In this document: positions 26,201-36,129 of the stretch, in pieces
Layout of the letters: every line of letters starts with the position of its first letter
Position numbering within the stretch: the first letter of the stretch is position 1
Assembly (NCBI RefSeq): GCF_902459465.1
Contig: NC_047080.1
Location: forward strand, 10,452,866 to 10,516,865
Direction: 5' to 3'
DNA: 64,000 nucleotides
Source of the DNA: Asterias rubens
Taxonomy: Eukaryota; Echinodermata; Asteroidea; Forcipulatida; Asteriidae
Translations under genes and position numbers: made by a program
Notes under the pieces: model-generated
The model's database searches: none
The model's input: the letters and a program-made list of their open reading frames with translations, nothing else
What the model was told of the DNA's origin: nothing

Positions 26201-27477
26201 TTTTACTTATCGCCTGCAATTTGCGAGAAGACATCAAACGTTTATTTTTTCAAAAAATTGTTTTTGTTACAATCCTTCTACAAATGCAAACGAAACAGAC
26301 TTTGTGTCTAGAACAAACAAGCGAGGAAAACTGAATTGAAACGAATGTTTACTGAGCTTATTAAAACATCAGCTGGCAAACTAGTATGTTTTTAGTATGA
26401 GGGGAAACAAAGAAGGAAATTGGGTCGCAGAACTTTTCAGCCTTTGCTGCATGACAAAGATTGAGGAAATTAAAATAGCTTTGAACACAAAAAGAAAACA
26501 TGTGTAATTGAATCAGTGGCTTTTATGGAAAAAAGGTATCATATAAACTGTATAAAGGGCCATATATCTCCAAGGAAAAGTTTCCGTATGGCGCCACCAC
26601 TTTTCATTCAAAATAAAATAATATAGTATCTAATTTACCTGATTGATATATCCCTTTTTGTAAAAATGAGTGAAAAAGTGGTGGCGCCATACGGAAAGTT
26701 ATCCATCTCCAACTTTGGGACAATGATAAAAAGCATGGTTATAGACCCTTGCATTGACGTCATCCAGCCAGCATCTTTGAGGTCAAAAGGTGACGAAACA
26801 ATCGAAACGCACATAGATTGGCCAATGAACAACCTCCTTTTGACCTCAAGGCGAGGGCGCCGTACTGAAATGACGTCATGTGCATAAGGTCTATTGTGCC
26901 CCGAAATACACCTGGTTCCAGAATCCAGTTGTCAAGTTTGTTCCACAACTTTTCTGTACGCCTATAAATCAATCAATGTTGAATTGAATGATGATGACAT
27001 CCCCAACTCGTGAGTGAGCTGCGCCCTCCATCCCAAACAAAAGGAGAGGTTCTTCCGACCCTGTGAGACATGACATGCTGCGCGTCCATGGTTGTGTGTG
27101 TTGATGTCGTGCGTTGCGACAAGTTTTGTTTGTGCATTCCTTTTTTAGAGAAAGCCCAAATTAAATGTAATTTTTGTAAATTTGCCAAACAATTAACAAC
27201 CTGCTAGTGTAGAACCTTTCCAAATGACGCAATTAATACAAATTCTTCTTGGATAATCAATAACAACAAAACAGGCAATGGTTTGGTAGTAAATTATATT
27301 ACAGTACACAAATAGAGGGCGCCCTCCCTAGGCATACACGACACACCACAAACACAGGGTGTGTTTGCTGCAAGAAAACACTCATTACTTACCGTCGGGA
27401 TACTCAACAAAAGTAAGGGAAACCGGTCGCCATCGCACGTCCGTTTCGGCAGTGGGTTCTCTACCTCCCTCCTCCAT
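17221..27477 (-). CDS. DOLPP1: Dolichyldiphosphatase 1 (complete, 7 exons)
   Basis: ER membrane PAP2-fold enzyme that hydrolyses dolichyl diphosphate, recycling the carrier after N-glycosylation. Exons in transcript order: 27393-27477, 21828-21928, 20719-20803, 20050-20149, 19382-19486, 18471-18561, 17221-17352. They sum to 699 nt, giving 232 aa (the human protein is 238). ATG at 27477 has a good context (ACC before, G after) and opens MEEGGREP..., followed by the conserved [15 protein letters not shown]2 motifs are K80-x6-R87P88, PSSH at 103-106 with [14 protein letters not shown] around it, and S158-R159 ... H165. Several hydrophobic membrane segments are evident. The C-terminus ends [18 protein letters not shown] then TGA. 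That TGA overlaps a possible GT donor (AAG/GTGATT), so a short extra 3' exon is possible. The middle exon (19382-19486) is masked by a longer open frame on the other strand. Intron 1 is about 5.5 kb and full of repeats. Confidence 0.93.
17400..17810. repeat. Inverted-repeat element, TGTGTATCTACTTGCCAGG family
   Basis: TGTGTATCTACTTGCCAGGT at 17463 mirrors ACCTGGCAAGTAGATACACA near 17740-17757, with CTGACGATGACTAGAGCAAG inside and flanks shared with the copy at 33715-33965. Part of the same family lies at 2400-2520. It lies in the last DOLPP1 intron. Confidence 0.6.
17925..18455 (+). mobile_element. Long SINE with nested foldback insertion
   Basis: Head with CACCGGACTCAAGCTCTGG and B-box-like CTTGAGTCCCAGCCGTGAC. 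The body has ACCCAGTGCACGAAAAATGA and GCACCTTGTAAAACTATTAT; the tail TGAGCGCTATATAAAAAG is followed by (ATT)n. The foldback at 18149-18277 is inserted mid-body. Confidence 0.65.
18149..18277. repeat. Foldback element, TTTCACAAAGAGTTAGGA family, nested in a SINE
   Basis: GGTTGATTTCACAAAGAGTT at the left mirrors ACTCTTTGTGAAATCCACC at the right. It sits inside the SINE at 17925-18455, splitting the stretch that runs GTGTTCC/TGGCTG in the uninterrupted relative at 60008. Confidence 0.7.
18948..19314 (+). mobile_element. TTAA-flanked MITE in DOLPP1 intron
   Basis: TTAA at both ends with inverted repeats AGACACTGGACACTATTGG and CCAATAGTGTCCACTGCCT. The interior is somewhat shortened. It lies just 3' (on +) of DOLPP1 exon 6 and 68 bp before exon 5. 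Confidence 0.85.
19620..19919 (+). mobile_element. 3' remnant of a non-LTR retrotransposon ORF (in DOLPP1 intron)
   Basis: A 99-codon frame starts straight after a stop, so its 5' end is lost. It reads [17 protein letters not shown] ... [11 protein letters not shown], then a basic stretch ([12 protein letters not shown]), and ends in a zinc-finger-like [22 protein letters not shown] before TAA. This tail (conserved W and R residues, a C-x2-C ... H-x3-5-H finger with 'SRIGL-SH' character) is the usual C-terminus of LINE ORF2-type proteins in marine invertebrates. The second cysteine pair and reverse transcriptase are missing, so it is inert. It is antisense to DOLPP1. Confidence 0.7.
20282..20647 (+). 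mobile_element. TTAA-flanked MITE, variant subfamily, in DOLPP1 intron
   Basis: Begins TTAAAGGTACTGGACACTGG and ends AGTGCCTTTAA. The interior has the variant segment AGGCTTCAGGCCTAAAGTC in place of the GAGACCTCAA block of the main subfamily. Confidence 0.8.
20923..21221 (+). mobile_element. TTAA-flanked MITE in DOLPP1 intron (internally shortened)
   Basis: TTAA at both ends, opening AGACACTGGGCACCTTTGG and closing TAGTGTCCACTGCCTTTAA. About 80 bp of the usual left interior is missing. Confidence 0.8.
21413..21798. repeat. Two foldback elements back to back in a DOLPP1 intron
   Basis: The first copy (21413-21605) runs GGGCCCAATATCATAAAGCT to TTTATGAAATTGGGCTC. A second begins at once (GGGCCCAATTTTATAGAGC) and ends TTCATGAAATGAGGCCC near 21798. 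Adjacent insertion of two relatives suggests the element favours its own ends or that one was duplicated. Confidence 0.65.
22330..22585 (-). mobile_element. tRNA-derived SINE
   Basis: Reverse complement of the family at 3140: inverted B box GGGATTCAAACCGGAGTCC, then a body matching GCACTATGTGGATT and AATAATTCTCTTGGG in reverse. Confidence 0.6.
22666..23052 (+). mobile_element. TTAA-flanked MITE in DOLPP1 intron 1 (full length)
   Basis: Full-length copy with TTAA target sites and near-perfect terminal repeats, very close in sequence to the copies at 8165 and 43966. Confidence 0.85.
24849..25196 (+). other. Unassigned 115-codon open frame in DOLPP1 intron 1
   Basis: An open frame with unusually protein-like composition: acidic (FDSDEEAQ), then basic and hydrophilic, then a proline run encoded by a long C tract, ending with TAG-free coding up to HDACYH. 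No family was recognised. It sits on the opposite strand within an intron of DOLPP1, with no clear upstream exon or start context. It could be the last exon of an unseen gene, a decayed retrocopy, or chance. Confidence 0.15.
25250..25636 (+). mobile_element. TTAA-flanked MITE in DOLPP1 intron 1
   Basis: Opens TTAAAGACACTGAGACTTTT and closes GTGTCAGCTGCCTTTAA. The interior matches the main subfamily, including the GAGACCTCAAAATC block. Confidence 0.8.
26577..26705. repeat. Short foldback element, TTTCCGTATGGCGCCACC family
   Basis: Near-perfect arms: GTTTCCGTATGGCGCCACCA and TGGTGGCGCCATACGGAAAG. It lies in DOLPP1 intron 1. Confidence 0.75.
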
Positions 27478-28450
27478 GGTCTTTCGGCAGCTGTAATCAC
27501 TCAAATTTGTTCTTTTCTCAAGAAATTAAAACCCATTCCTGAAATGAAGTTCGAGAATCTACTGTGTGTTTATACGCCGTTTCTGTGTGTCGTGGTGGTG
27601 TGCGCGTATGCAGTGCATAATGCGTGGCCGGAGTGAATGATTTTTGAACGTGTACTTGGTACAGAAGTCGAAGCCAAAATGATTGCACGCAATTCAAACA
27701 AACAGTAAATCTAGACACTTTAAAAGTGCAGTATAACTTTATTTAGCTTAGGAAATTGTTTTGATTGCATGTGAACAAACAACAGTAAATCTTAGCTTTG
27801 AAATAAACATTTAAAAAACTTAATTCAAAAGCATATATTTTTATTTAGGAAATTATAATTTAATTGAAAAAAGAAATCCTCTTGCTATTATGGGCCCTTG
27901 AATTTTTACACATTCTGTTTGACTTTTAATACAGTAAAGTCAAAACTAAACACGAGAAATTCTGAAAATCTGCTCCCGCTGCAACTGCTTCTGCATCATT
28001 TAGTCGAGTGGCCGGGAGTCTTCCATTAAAAAAGGGGGAAAATCTTGCCCTGTGATCTCCTTCATTGCAATCGAAGTGCAGACATAAATAATTAGATAAT
28101 AGGTCCCCCCCCCCTTGACCCCACGCACCCCCAAAGTGTGTCATACCTCGGTTTACATCAAGTGTATGTTTAAATTGATTATCGTCGTTAACCATTTTCT
28201 CTTTCCTCAACGCGATCTTTCAGCAAGTGGGATGTTCTATTATATAGGGGGTGTTACATATATTTGTAGTCCATTAAAACAATAATTTATCATTAAACAA
28301 TAACGTTAAAATATGCTTAAAATTTCTTTATTGTTATATTTATTTGCTTGAAATTGTCCTTTTTACTGCAATATAATAAAATAATGAGCTCTTATATACA
28401 AAAGCATGTTTAAAAAATAATGAATATATTTTACCTACTCTGTACTCAAA
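27478..28450. promoter_or_regulatory. Head-to-head DOLPP1/QTRT1 intergenic region, possible bidirectional promoter
   Basis: The start codons of DOLPP1 (minus) and QTRT1 (plus) are 973 bp apart and diverge, so both promoters must lie here or in unseen 5' exons. I see no clear TATA box placed for either gene. The middle holds a poly-C stretch near 28107. Promoter sharing is inferred from geometry only. Confidence 0.4.
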
Positions 28451-31400
28451 ATGCAAACTTCGAACCTCAAATCCAAGATGGCAGCCCCCATAAACAAAAC
28501 ACCACAAGCGCTTTCGCTGAAAGTTCTCGCTGAGTGTAGCACAACAAAAGCAAGAACATGCAAACTGAAACTTCCACATTACACAGTAGACACTCCAGTC
28601 TTTATGCCTGTTGGAACTCAGGGAACTATGAAGAGTTTAACGACGTCACAACTCGAAAATGTTGATGCTCAGTTGATACTTGGAAATACGTATCATCTTG
28701 GAATGCGGCCGGTTTGTTTGTTTGTTTACTTTGTTTGTTTACTTGTTTGTTGGAAGATCTTCCCGTGTAACCGAAACTCGGGGAACTCCCACAAGAGCAG
28801 GGGGTATTTTTTAAAAACACCAAGCTGCCATCCAATTGCCAATCTCTATTATTTATGGTATAGAAACATTCGTTTAAAATAACGTCTACTCTATGATATG
28901 ATTATGAACTGCGCAAATCAAGAAATTCAAACAAATTGTGATTTTAATTTGAGTAATTATAATGACCTTTTCTAGACGGCAATAAATGCTAGTCATTCGT
29001 GAAACTAGTGGTTAGCTTTCCAATCAATCAATCATTCGTGATTCGTTTCATTTTTATTAAAAATACCAAACAAGTCAAAATATTAATTAAGAAGAGTTTA
29101 CAAAGTGTGTAAGTGATGTGAATGTAGCCTGGTAATGGTAGGATTCGAACCCATGTTGTGATAACGTAACAGGAGGGTTACTTTATCGTAACTACATAAC
29201 TTCATGCTTGCAAGTCCTGCAGTCTAACCACTGGACCAAGGTGGACCAAGGTGCCCCCGCCCCCATTTCCCTGAGCCTGGCCCCCCCCCTTTTTTTTTTT
29301 TAAGACTATCTCTTTCCTGGGCTTCTTTACATTATTTTGTTGGAGGATGGTGACACAATAATATTATGGCCCAACATTTCAAATCTAATTTAATTAGATC
29401 AATTGTTATCTATCATTCATTGTTATTGTTCAACAGGGTCCAGAACTTTTGGAAAAAGCTGGAGGTCTTCACAATTTTATGAACTGGAAAAGAGCATTGC
29501 TCACGGTATGTGCAATTCAAACAAAAGTTCTGTATCCTGCCACCACTTTTTCATTCATTATGAAAGAAATTTAATCAAAAAAGATATTTCTTTTTGTGAA
29601 AATGAGTGAAAAAGTTGTGGCAGCTAGGATAAAAAAACTGACACTGTTTCGCCATATTTTTTTTAAAGTTTAGAATAATAACATTCTTCTTGACTTTTAT
29701 TATCTTCCCTGAAATCTTCTTATAAAACTTCCATTTCTCTTTCTTCCCCCTTGTAGGACAGTGGAGGATTCCAGATGGTCTCGCTCGTCAAGCTGGCAGA
29801 GATTACCGAAGAAGGGGTCAAGTTTCAGTCTCCATACACAAAGGAAGAACTTTTGCTGACCCCTGAGAAGTCTGTTGAAATCCAGGCTAGCATCGGAGCT
29901 GATATCATCATGCAGCTCGATGATGTTGTCCACAGTTTGACCACAGGGCCCAGAGTCGAAGAGGCCATGTATAGGTAATGTCAAAGGTCAAAGGTTTTGA
30001 TCATAACAGCTCAAGTCTTTTGACTTAAGTCTTAATAAGCTTTAGGCAAGGTGGCTACAGCTACGGCTTGACTTCTGAGTTATCATGCATTAGGTATAGG
30101 TAGTCATAAAACACCTGCCAATTCGGATACGGCCTTACCTTAACTTTTTACTTGACTTGAGAGCAGAACCAGTCATCTTGTCATTTCACTGGTACACCAG
30201 CAGCTTTCTCCCTAAACAGAGGTCAACTGGCCAAAACCCAGCCAAAAATCGCGAGCACCGCAGATACCGTGACAATTCTTTCCAAGTGTTCCTGCTTTCT
30301 AGAACACTTAAAAATAGGGATGCCTTTCAAAGCTGAACTCGCCAGTTGGACCACTTGGAGAGAATTTGGTCTTCGGGTATTTGAACTAGCAATTCGGCCA
30401 GCGGACGACTGTTGAGGGAGAATGATGACATTCACACCATTGTCTCCAAAATGGCAGTCTTACAACTAGAATCTTGGTACTTGATACTTGATGAAGTAAT
30501 CCCTTTACAGCTGGTAAAAGCTAAACTGGGATGATGTGCTGTGCGTGACGCTCCTGCACTGAAAGAACTGAAACATTGTATCCAAATGAAAACTTGAGTT
30601 TTTGTCGATTTCTTTGACAGGTCTATCCGCTGGTTAGATAGATGCATCTACTTGATGAAGTAATCCCTTTACAGCTGGTAAAAGCTAAACTGGGATGATG
30701 TGCTGTGCGTGACGCTCCTGCACTGCTGAAAGAACTGAAACATTGTATCCAAATGAAAACTTGAGTTTTTGTCGATTTCTTTGACAGGTCTATCCGCTGG
30801 TTAGATAGATGCATCGCTGCTCAGAAACGCCCCCATGAACAGAATCTCTTTGCAATCATCCAAGGAGGTTTAGACTCTAAGCTAAGAACCATCTGTGCCA
30901 AAGGTGAGGATGTTCATCATTTAGGGAGCATCTCAAAGGTCGGAATGTTAGGAACGTCCGATCGGATAAGGGATTCTCCTGTACTTACTAACAAAATGAT
31001 GCAGTCTAGCGGAACGTTCTGTTAGTCCAATGGATTGCAGGCCTGTATCAAGAGGAACGTTCTCAGCATGAATGACTTTTGAGATGCTGGCTCCCTTACT
31101 TTTAACAGAAAACAACAACAACAAAACAAATACCAATTTTGAAGGATCTGAAATAAAACCTGAAGAAAATTACTTTTTTCTACTGCTGCCTAGCAGTTTT
31201 TTAGAAGTCTTCTCTGTTTGGGTTTTACAAGTATGAACGTTCAGTGCTTCACAAGTTTATGTCGTTTTGTACCTTTTTCATCATTGTAATTAAGCCACCA
31301 AGCTTCAAGTATGATTTTCGATTGCAGAAATGGTTAAGCGGGACACCCCTGGCTACGCCATCGGAGGGTTGAGTGGTGGAGAAGAGAAAGATCACTTCTG

Positions 31401-33547
31401 GAAGATGGTGACTTTGTCGACGGATATACTGCCGAGAGATAAACCTCGATACTGCATGGGAGTTGGGTAAGACATTCATAAGATACAATAAGACCTGACT
31501 TGATTGATCACGATCTTGGATGAAGTGGCTGAGGGCTCGAATTTAGCAGGGGGGGGGGATTTAACAAGACAACCCATGGGTCCCAGAGAGAAGCAATGCC
31601 AGCTATACCTTATAGCTGGCAGTATAAGAGTTTATAGTATAAGAGGGATGAAGCATCCCATCTCTCTCCGGACAAACTGACAATATCACCATCTTATAAG
31701 CACAATATTGACAGCACAAGCACAGATCACAAATAGAATTTGCAACCCACCCTCTCCAGGACACTAGCAATACTTTTAAGAGAATAAAAAAAAATCAAGA
31801 TTCAAAGGCTTGTTACTCAGTCAAAATGTTTGCTAACCAGAATTCTTTTGACAATACCAGAATCAAAATAAGAAACAAAATATCCTGACAGAGTCTGTTT
31901 TTATTTGAACAAGTTTGAAGACATGCAAGAACAAATTTATCTCACTTGTCTTATGAGTACTTAATTTTGTGCTATTTTTCTTTTTAGATATGCTGTTGAT
32001 TTAGTTGTGTGCTGTGCATTAGGAGTGGATATGTATGACTGTGTGTACCCCACAAGAACAGCTGTAAGTATTTCAGCTAGTTATAAAATAAAATTTACTA
32101 GAAATTCTGTGACTTTTGAAACATAACTTCTGGTTTCTCTTGAGGCTCTGACAATATCCTCAGAGGTGAAGATCACAAATCACAAAGTTTCATATATCCA
32201 GCAGATGAAACAAAATGGTTTCAAACAAAATTCAACAGCAGTTATCAGTGCATAACTTTCAGGTGACATCGGGGGGTCAAAGCAAAATCTGACTACATCC
32301 ATCGACAGGAGCAAAACCATTCACTAAATACAGTCCTATGTTGAATAAGGTGGAGTTAGTATAGATATATATTCAATCTATTTTGAAATAAAACGTCTCA
32401 AAATGAATAAAACAGGTTAAAAATTTTGACACATAGCAAAACAAATATAAGCCGTGTTCACTGTGTTAGCGTCCTCTATTATCTTGGTGTATGTAGTTCT
32501 TAGCAAAGAAGCCTCATAGTTCCTGACCTAAGCCAAGGCAAATAAACAACAACAGCAACAAGCTTGGAACAAAGTTCCTGGTTCACACATTCCCACTTTC
32601 TTTCTATCTCCCTTCCACCCCATCCTAGAGATTTGGTTCAGCCCTTGTAAGATCTGGTCAGCTCCAATTACAGAATAAGCAATATGCCAAAGACTTCCGA
32701 CCAATTGATGAGAATTGTCGTTGTTCTACCTGCTTGAACTACACCAGAGCTTACCTCCACTCCATCGCTGGAAAAGAGACCGTGGCATGCCAGATCATCA
32801 GTGTACACAACATCAAATTCCAGGTGTGTAATAACCAGAAGAATATTCATCTTTGCATGGTTGAATGGTATAGCCCCCTCTATAGTGAAGTGGGATTTCC
32901 TTATAATGGCGCTGATGTAAAATAGCTTGAATTTGGGAGAAATATTCAAAGACCACAGGGCTTGTAACTAAAAATGTTCACTGGATCAGAAATTTGCGTA
33001 GAAGACCAGAATCCAACTGAGACCAAAAATTAAGAGCAATAAGAAAGACATTCAGAGAGGATTTATCTCATCTGTCTTTATGGGTATTAAGTGAACATTA
33101 CTCAACAAAATATAATGGTATCTATCAGACTCAATGTCAACATTTGTTCATAATTTGTTTCTATTCAAGATTTTACAGTGTATTGTTGTTATTCAATTGA
33201 AAATTTACTGAATTCCAAAAAGTTTGTTTACAGTTCAACTGACATTATATACCAAATGTAATGTAAATTTAAAACTTCAAAGGTCTCTCTGTCCAGGTTG
33301 CCAATGTGTATTTTGAGATTGGGCCATCAAACCGTATCTCCGGTGCAAAATCATCCAAATTAATGACATCCTCTTTCTGTCTTTCCTCCAGATGGATCTT
33401 ATGAGAGATATACGACAAGCCATCTTAGATGATCGCTACCCAGACTTCATCAAAGACTTCATGAAAGTCGTTTATCCCGCTGGGGATTACCCTACATGGG
33501 CTGTAGACTCATTAGCATCGGTTAATGTAGCTCTAGACGCAAGCTGA
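28451..33547 (+). CDS. QTRT1: Queuine tRNA-ribosyltransferase catalytic subunit (complete, 8 exons)
   Basis: Exchanges guanine-34 for queuine in tRNAs with GUN anticodons, as a dimer with QTRT2. Exons: 28451-28711, 29437-29505, 29757-29974, 30788-30903, 31328-31466, 31988-32063, 32629-32823, 33392-33547. Total 1230 nt, 409 aa (human 403). Active-site features present: DSGGFQ with D111, [15 protein letters not shown], and nucleophile D285 in DMYDCV followed by PTRTARFG. The zinc site is C323, C325, C328 and H353 (CRCSTC ... SVHN). A second in-frame ATG at codon 10 (AAGATGGCAGCC) has a stronger Kozak context than the first, so translation may begin there and give about 400 aa. Intron 3 contains a duplicated copy of its own acceptor (see the repeat at 30485-30815). 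Confidence 0.96.
29125..29245 (-). mobile_element. SINE head fragment in QTRT1 intron 1
   Basis: GGTAGGATTCGAACCCATG (inverted B box) and GTCTAACCACTGGACCA (inverted A box) lie about 75 bp apart, too far and unfolded for a tRNA gene. Confidence 0.5.
29526..29625. repeat. Short foldback element, partial, in QTRT1 intron 2
   Basis: CCTGCCACCACTTTTTCATTC and its inverse GAGTGAAAAAGTTGTGGCAG flank an AAAGATATTTC core; the outer arm bases have diverged. It lies 20 bp after exon 2. Confidence 0.55.
30485..30815 (+). repeat. Tandem duplication across the QTRT1 intron 3/exon 4 junction
   Basis: Copy 1 (30485-30648) and copy 2 (30649-30815) differ by a 3-bp GCT insertion and almost nothing else. Each ends with TTTCTTTGACAG and then GTCTATCCGCTGGTTAGATA GATGCATC, the acceptor and first 28 bases of exon 4. 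Only copy 2 continues into the exon. Splicing at 30621 would reach a TAA after 14 codons. Confidence 0.9.
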
Positions 33548-33714
33548 CGGGACTTTGAAAAAGACTTTATGATAGTTGTATAAATCTTAAGAAACCTCCT
33601 TATCTGTTTTAAGTACATCTGAGTTTACTCCAAAAAAACGCTTCATTTGAGAGGACATACTTCATCAGAGATGTTAATGTAGCTGACCAGGCTCTAACAA
33701 AGACTTCACAATCC

Positions 33715-33965
33715 TATAAGCTAAAGTAGTAGTCCCCAGCCTATTTTCTATACCATCCGCCCGGGTAATAGTTAAAAAGCAGGACAGTTCTTTTCAGAAC
33801 TGAGATGTCTCCTGAACCCCCGAACATCTACTCGGCAGTAGTAGAATTAAGCAAGACAGTTCTCTAAGAACAAACTCTGCCTAGCAAATAGATACACACA
33901 AGGTGTTACCGCAAACAAAATATATTGATACCTCACCATGCAATGACTCAAATCCTTCATTATAG
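33715..33965. repeat. Partial copy of the 17400-17810 element, 3' of QTRT1
   Basis: From CCTATAAGCTAAAGTAGTAG through CAGGACAGTTCTTTTCAGAAC to GCAAACAAAATATATTG it follows 17570-17790 closely. It begins about 170 bp after the QTRT1 stop. Confidence 0.6.
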
Positions 33966-34029
33966 TTGTCGAAGTCCTGAGAAACCTCCTAGTCTGGTTA
34001 AAATACTTCTCGGAATCGAACTCCAAGCT

Positions 34030-34165
34030 CTATTTAGAGAGAAAACGCCTTCAGAGGTGTCATGGAAGTTTAATAACTAGTTAATAACTAGTTCTTATTT
34101 ATAGAGAAAACGCCTTCAGAGGTGTCATGGAAGTTTAATAACTAGTTAATAACTAGTTCTTATTT
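34030..34165. repeat. 67-bp tandem duplication 3' of QTRT1
   Basis: Two near-identical copies of GAGAAAACGCCTTCAGAGGT ... AACTAGTTCTTATTTATA. Each holds TAATAACTAGTTAATAACTAG. Confidence 0.8.
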
Positions 34166-34629
34166 ATAGCACATTTCACAAAGCCATAAAAATGCGCTTT
34201 ACATTAGTGCCCTGGTCATTGGGACAATTACATTCCTTTAATTACTGTCAGATCCCTGAAATCCACTTTAATACCATATTTTTTCTTATTATCGCATGTA
34301 GAAAACAATACTTTTTTTAATGTTCGAATTTGTTCTGTCTTCGTCAGAAAAAGACATTATTGTCCAAATAAAATAAAGTATTTTTTATCTTAAAACAACC
34401 TGTTGACCATGAATTATTTTGTGTGTGTCTTTTTGAAATAAACATTTTACAACTTTGCAGAGTACAAACAAACACTTTTTTAAGAGCACAGAAATGTACC
34501 TTTTCCCTACCTGGTAATACAAAACATGTCTACCAAAATTATATTTAAATTTCCCAAAGTTTCACGCAAAACCCCTGCCAACATTACTTTACTTCCTTAC
34601 AAAGTGCATTGCAGTATTACATTTTTGGT

Positions 34630-34822
34630 GAGAAATTGGGCTCAATTTGGTCATGGCATTTGCAAGAGAATGATGATAGAAAAAAACACCCTCGTTGTAT
34701 GACTTTTTGCGCTTCAGACGCTTACTAAAAGGGCAAGGACATTGTTCGTTACCAAATGAGTTTTTATGCTATTTATTTTTAGTGATTACCAATAGTCCTA
34801 CAGTGTCCAGTGCTTTTAATTA
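34630..34822 (+). mobile_element. MITE fragment
   Basis: Only the middle and right end survive: the GGGCTCAATTTGGTCATGG region, ending CAGTGTCCAGTGCTTTTAA. It lies between QTRT1 and the IQ-motif gene. Confidence 0.6.
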
Positions 34823-36129
34823 CTGAGATTAACTGGCAGTTGGATGGCTCAAATGAGATTTACACATGGTACATGCTACCGCAAACATAACCTGGATTAT
34901 ACCCTCACCATGTAAAGTTTAAAAATGTAACTTTATTTGAGTTGCCTGTATCATAGAGTAAGGAATACAAGGCCTATGCATTTCCCCCTGCAGCAAGGTC
35001 ACAGCTTTGTCCTTTTCTCTCGAAGTGTACGCAGCAAAGTCTACAGCCCTATTATATTGCGTAATCCATTTTTCCCATTCATACCAATTATCACCCGAGT
35101 GAGCACTGACATCAACAAAAGGGCCTATACTTAAATCCACTAGGTCGATTCCTGAAGAGCCTTCGCTATGAATAGCAGCTACGCACTTAATAGAGAATAA
35201 AAATCATTAACCCGCTGAACGGTTACGGACAACACACTGCATGGCAACGTCTCACCACCGGTCAGACCCACAGACTTAATAACATTAAAACAATCGATAT
35301 ACGTCTTTACGTGCAAAAGCAAACGTTTACGAAGATTGAGGAGTTCATCGAATAATGGTGCTATCTTCTATCGCCAAACCTGTGGAGTTGTTACCATTGT
35401 AAAACACGGACTGGAGCTTATGGGTGTTGCTGTTGCTACCATAGTTCATTGAGCTTCACAAGGTTGTTTTTTACTCAAGTTCCATGAAAATCGAAGTGGT
35501 GACTAGTAAGTGAAACATTTGTATAATGTATAGTGCCAATATGACGTTCACGTGTTGACATAAGACTTTCACATTCAACAAGTTTCCGTTCGCGATTTTG
35601 GTCATGCGACGGTAACGACACCATTTTGGAGAATAAGATCACACTTTTTACATCAGTTAACGGGATTAAGTTTTGAGGCTTTCTTGTTGCATAGTGCGGC
35701 TTGTTTATCCTTTCTTCCATTGAAGACAACTCGGATCATCTTCGCCTGGACGCTTCACTGTGCCGTGTGGTGAATACAAGGTTCTACAATCGGATCATCC
35801 CTTTTGGGATTTAATGAGATATATCTCGCAAGTAACAGACCCATCTGAAGCAAGTGTTGCGGCTAGACATCTTTATTATACATTGGTGATGAGGTTGTCT
35901 ATAAACGTATAACTTCAAAGTTCGCCAACTTTAGTGAGAAAGGGATTAACAGTTTGCTGAAACTGCTCCAAACCATATTATTCAAGACTTTCTCCTGAAG
36001 TTTGAGAAAAGGTCAAGAACCTAAGATCGTATGTGAGCAAGGACTCTTACTTAGCTTAGTAGCAACGATTTCAAAGGAATGAGAAGATGACTATGTAAGA
36101 CAAGGACAGCAATAGGATAAACAGTAATC

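Larger units (their letters stand above)
23053..27392. other. Large DOLPP1 intron 1, mostly unannotated
   Basis: Contains a CpG-rich patch at 23240-23420 (GCGCGCGCCTAATC repeated), a fragment family at 23930-24110 (AGGGGCACCAAAGCAAAAGC, also at window position 1), one MITE, one foldback and one unexplained open frame. No further DOLPP1 exons were needed. Confidence 0.5.
33548..36129. other. QTRT1 3' UTR and spacer up to the IQ gene
   Basis: AATAAA-type signals cluster near 34366-34376 (CAAATAAAATAAAG) and may end QTRT1. Repeats occupy 33715-34165 and 34630-34822. The stretch 35640-36129 is a plausible 5' UTR/promoter for the IQ gene, which begins at 36130. Confidence 0.45.
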
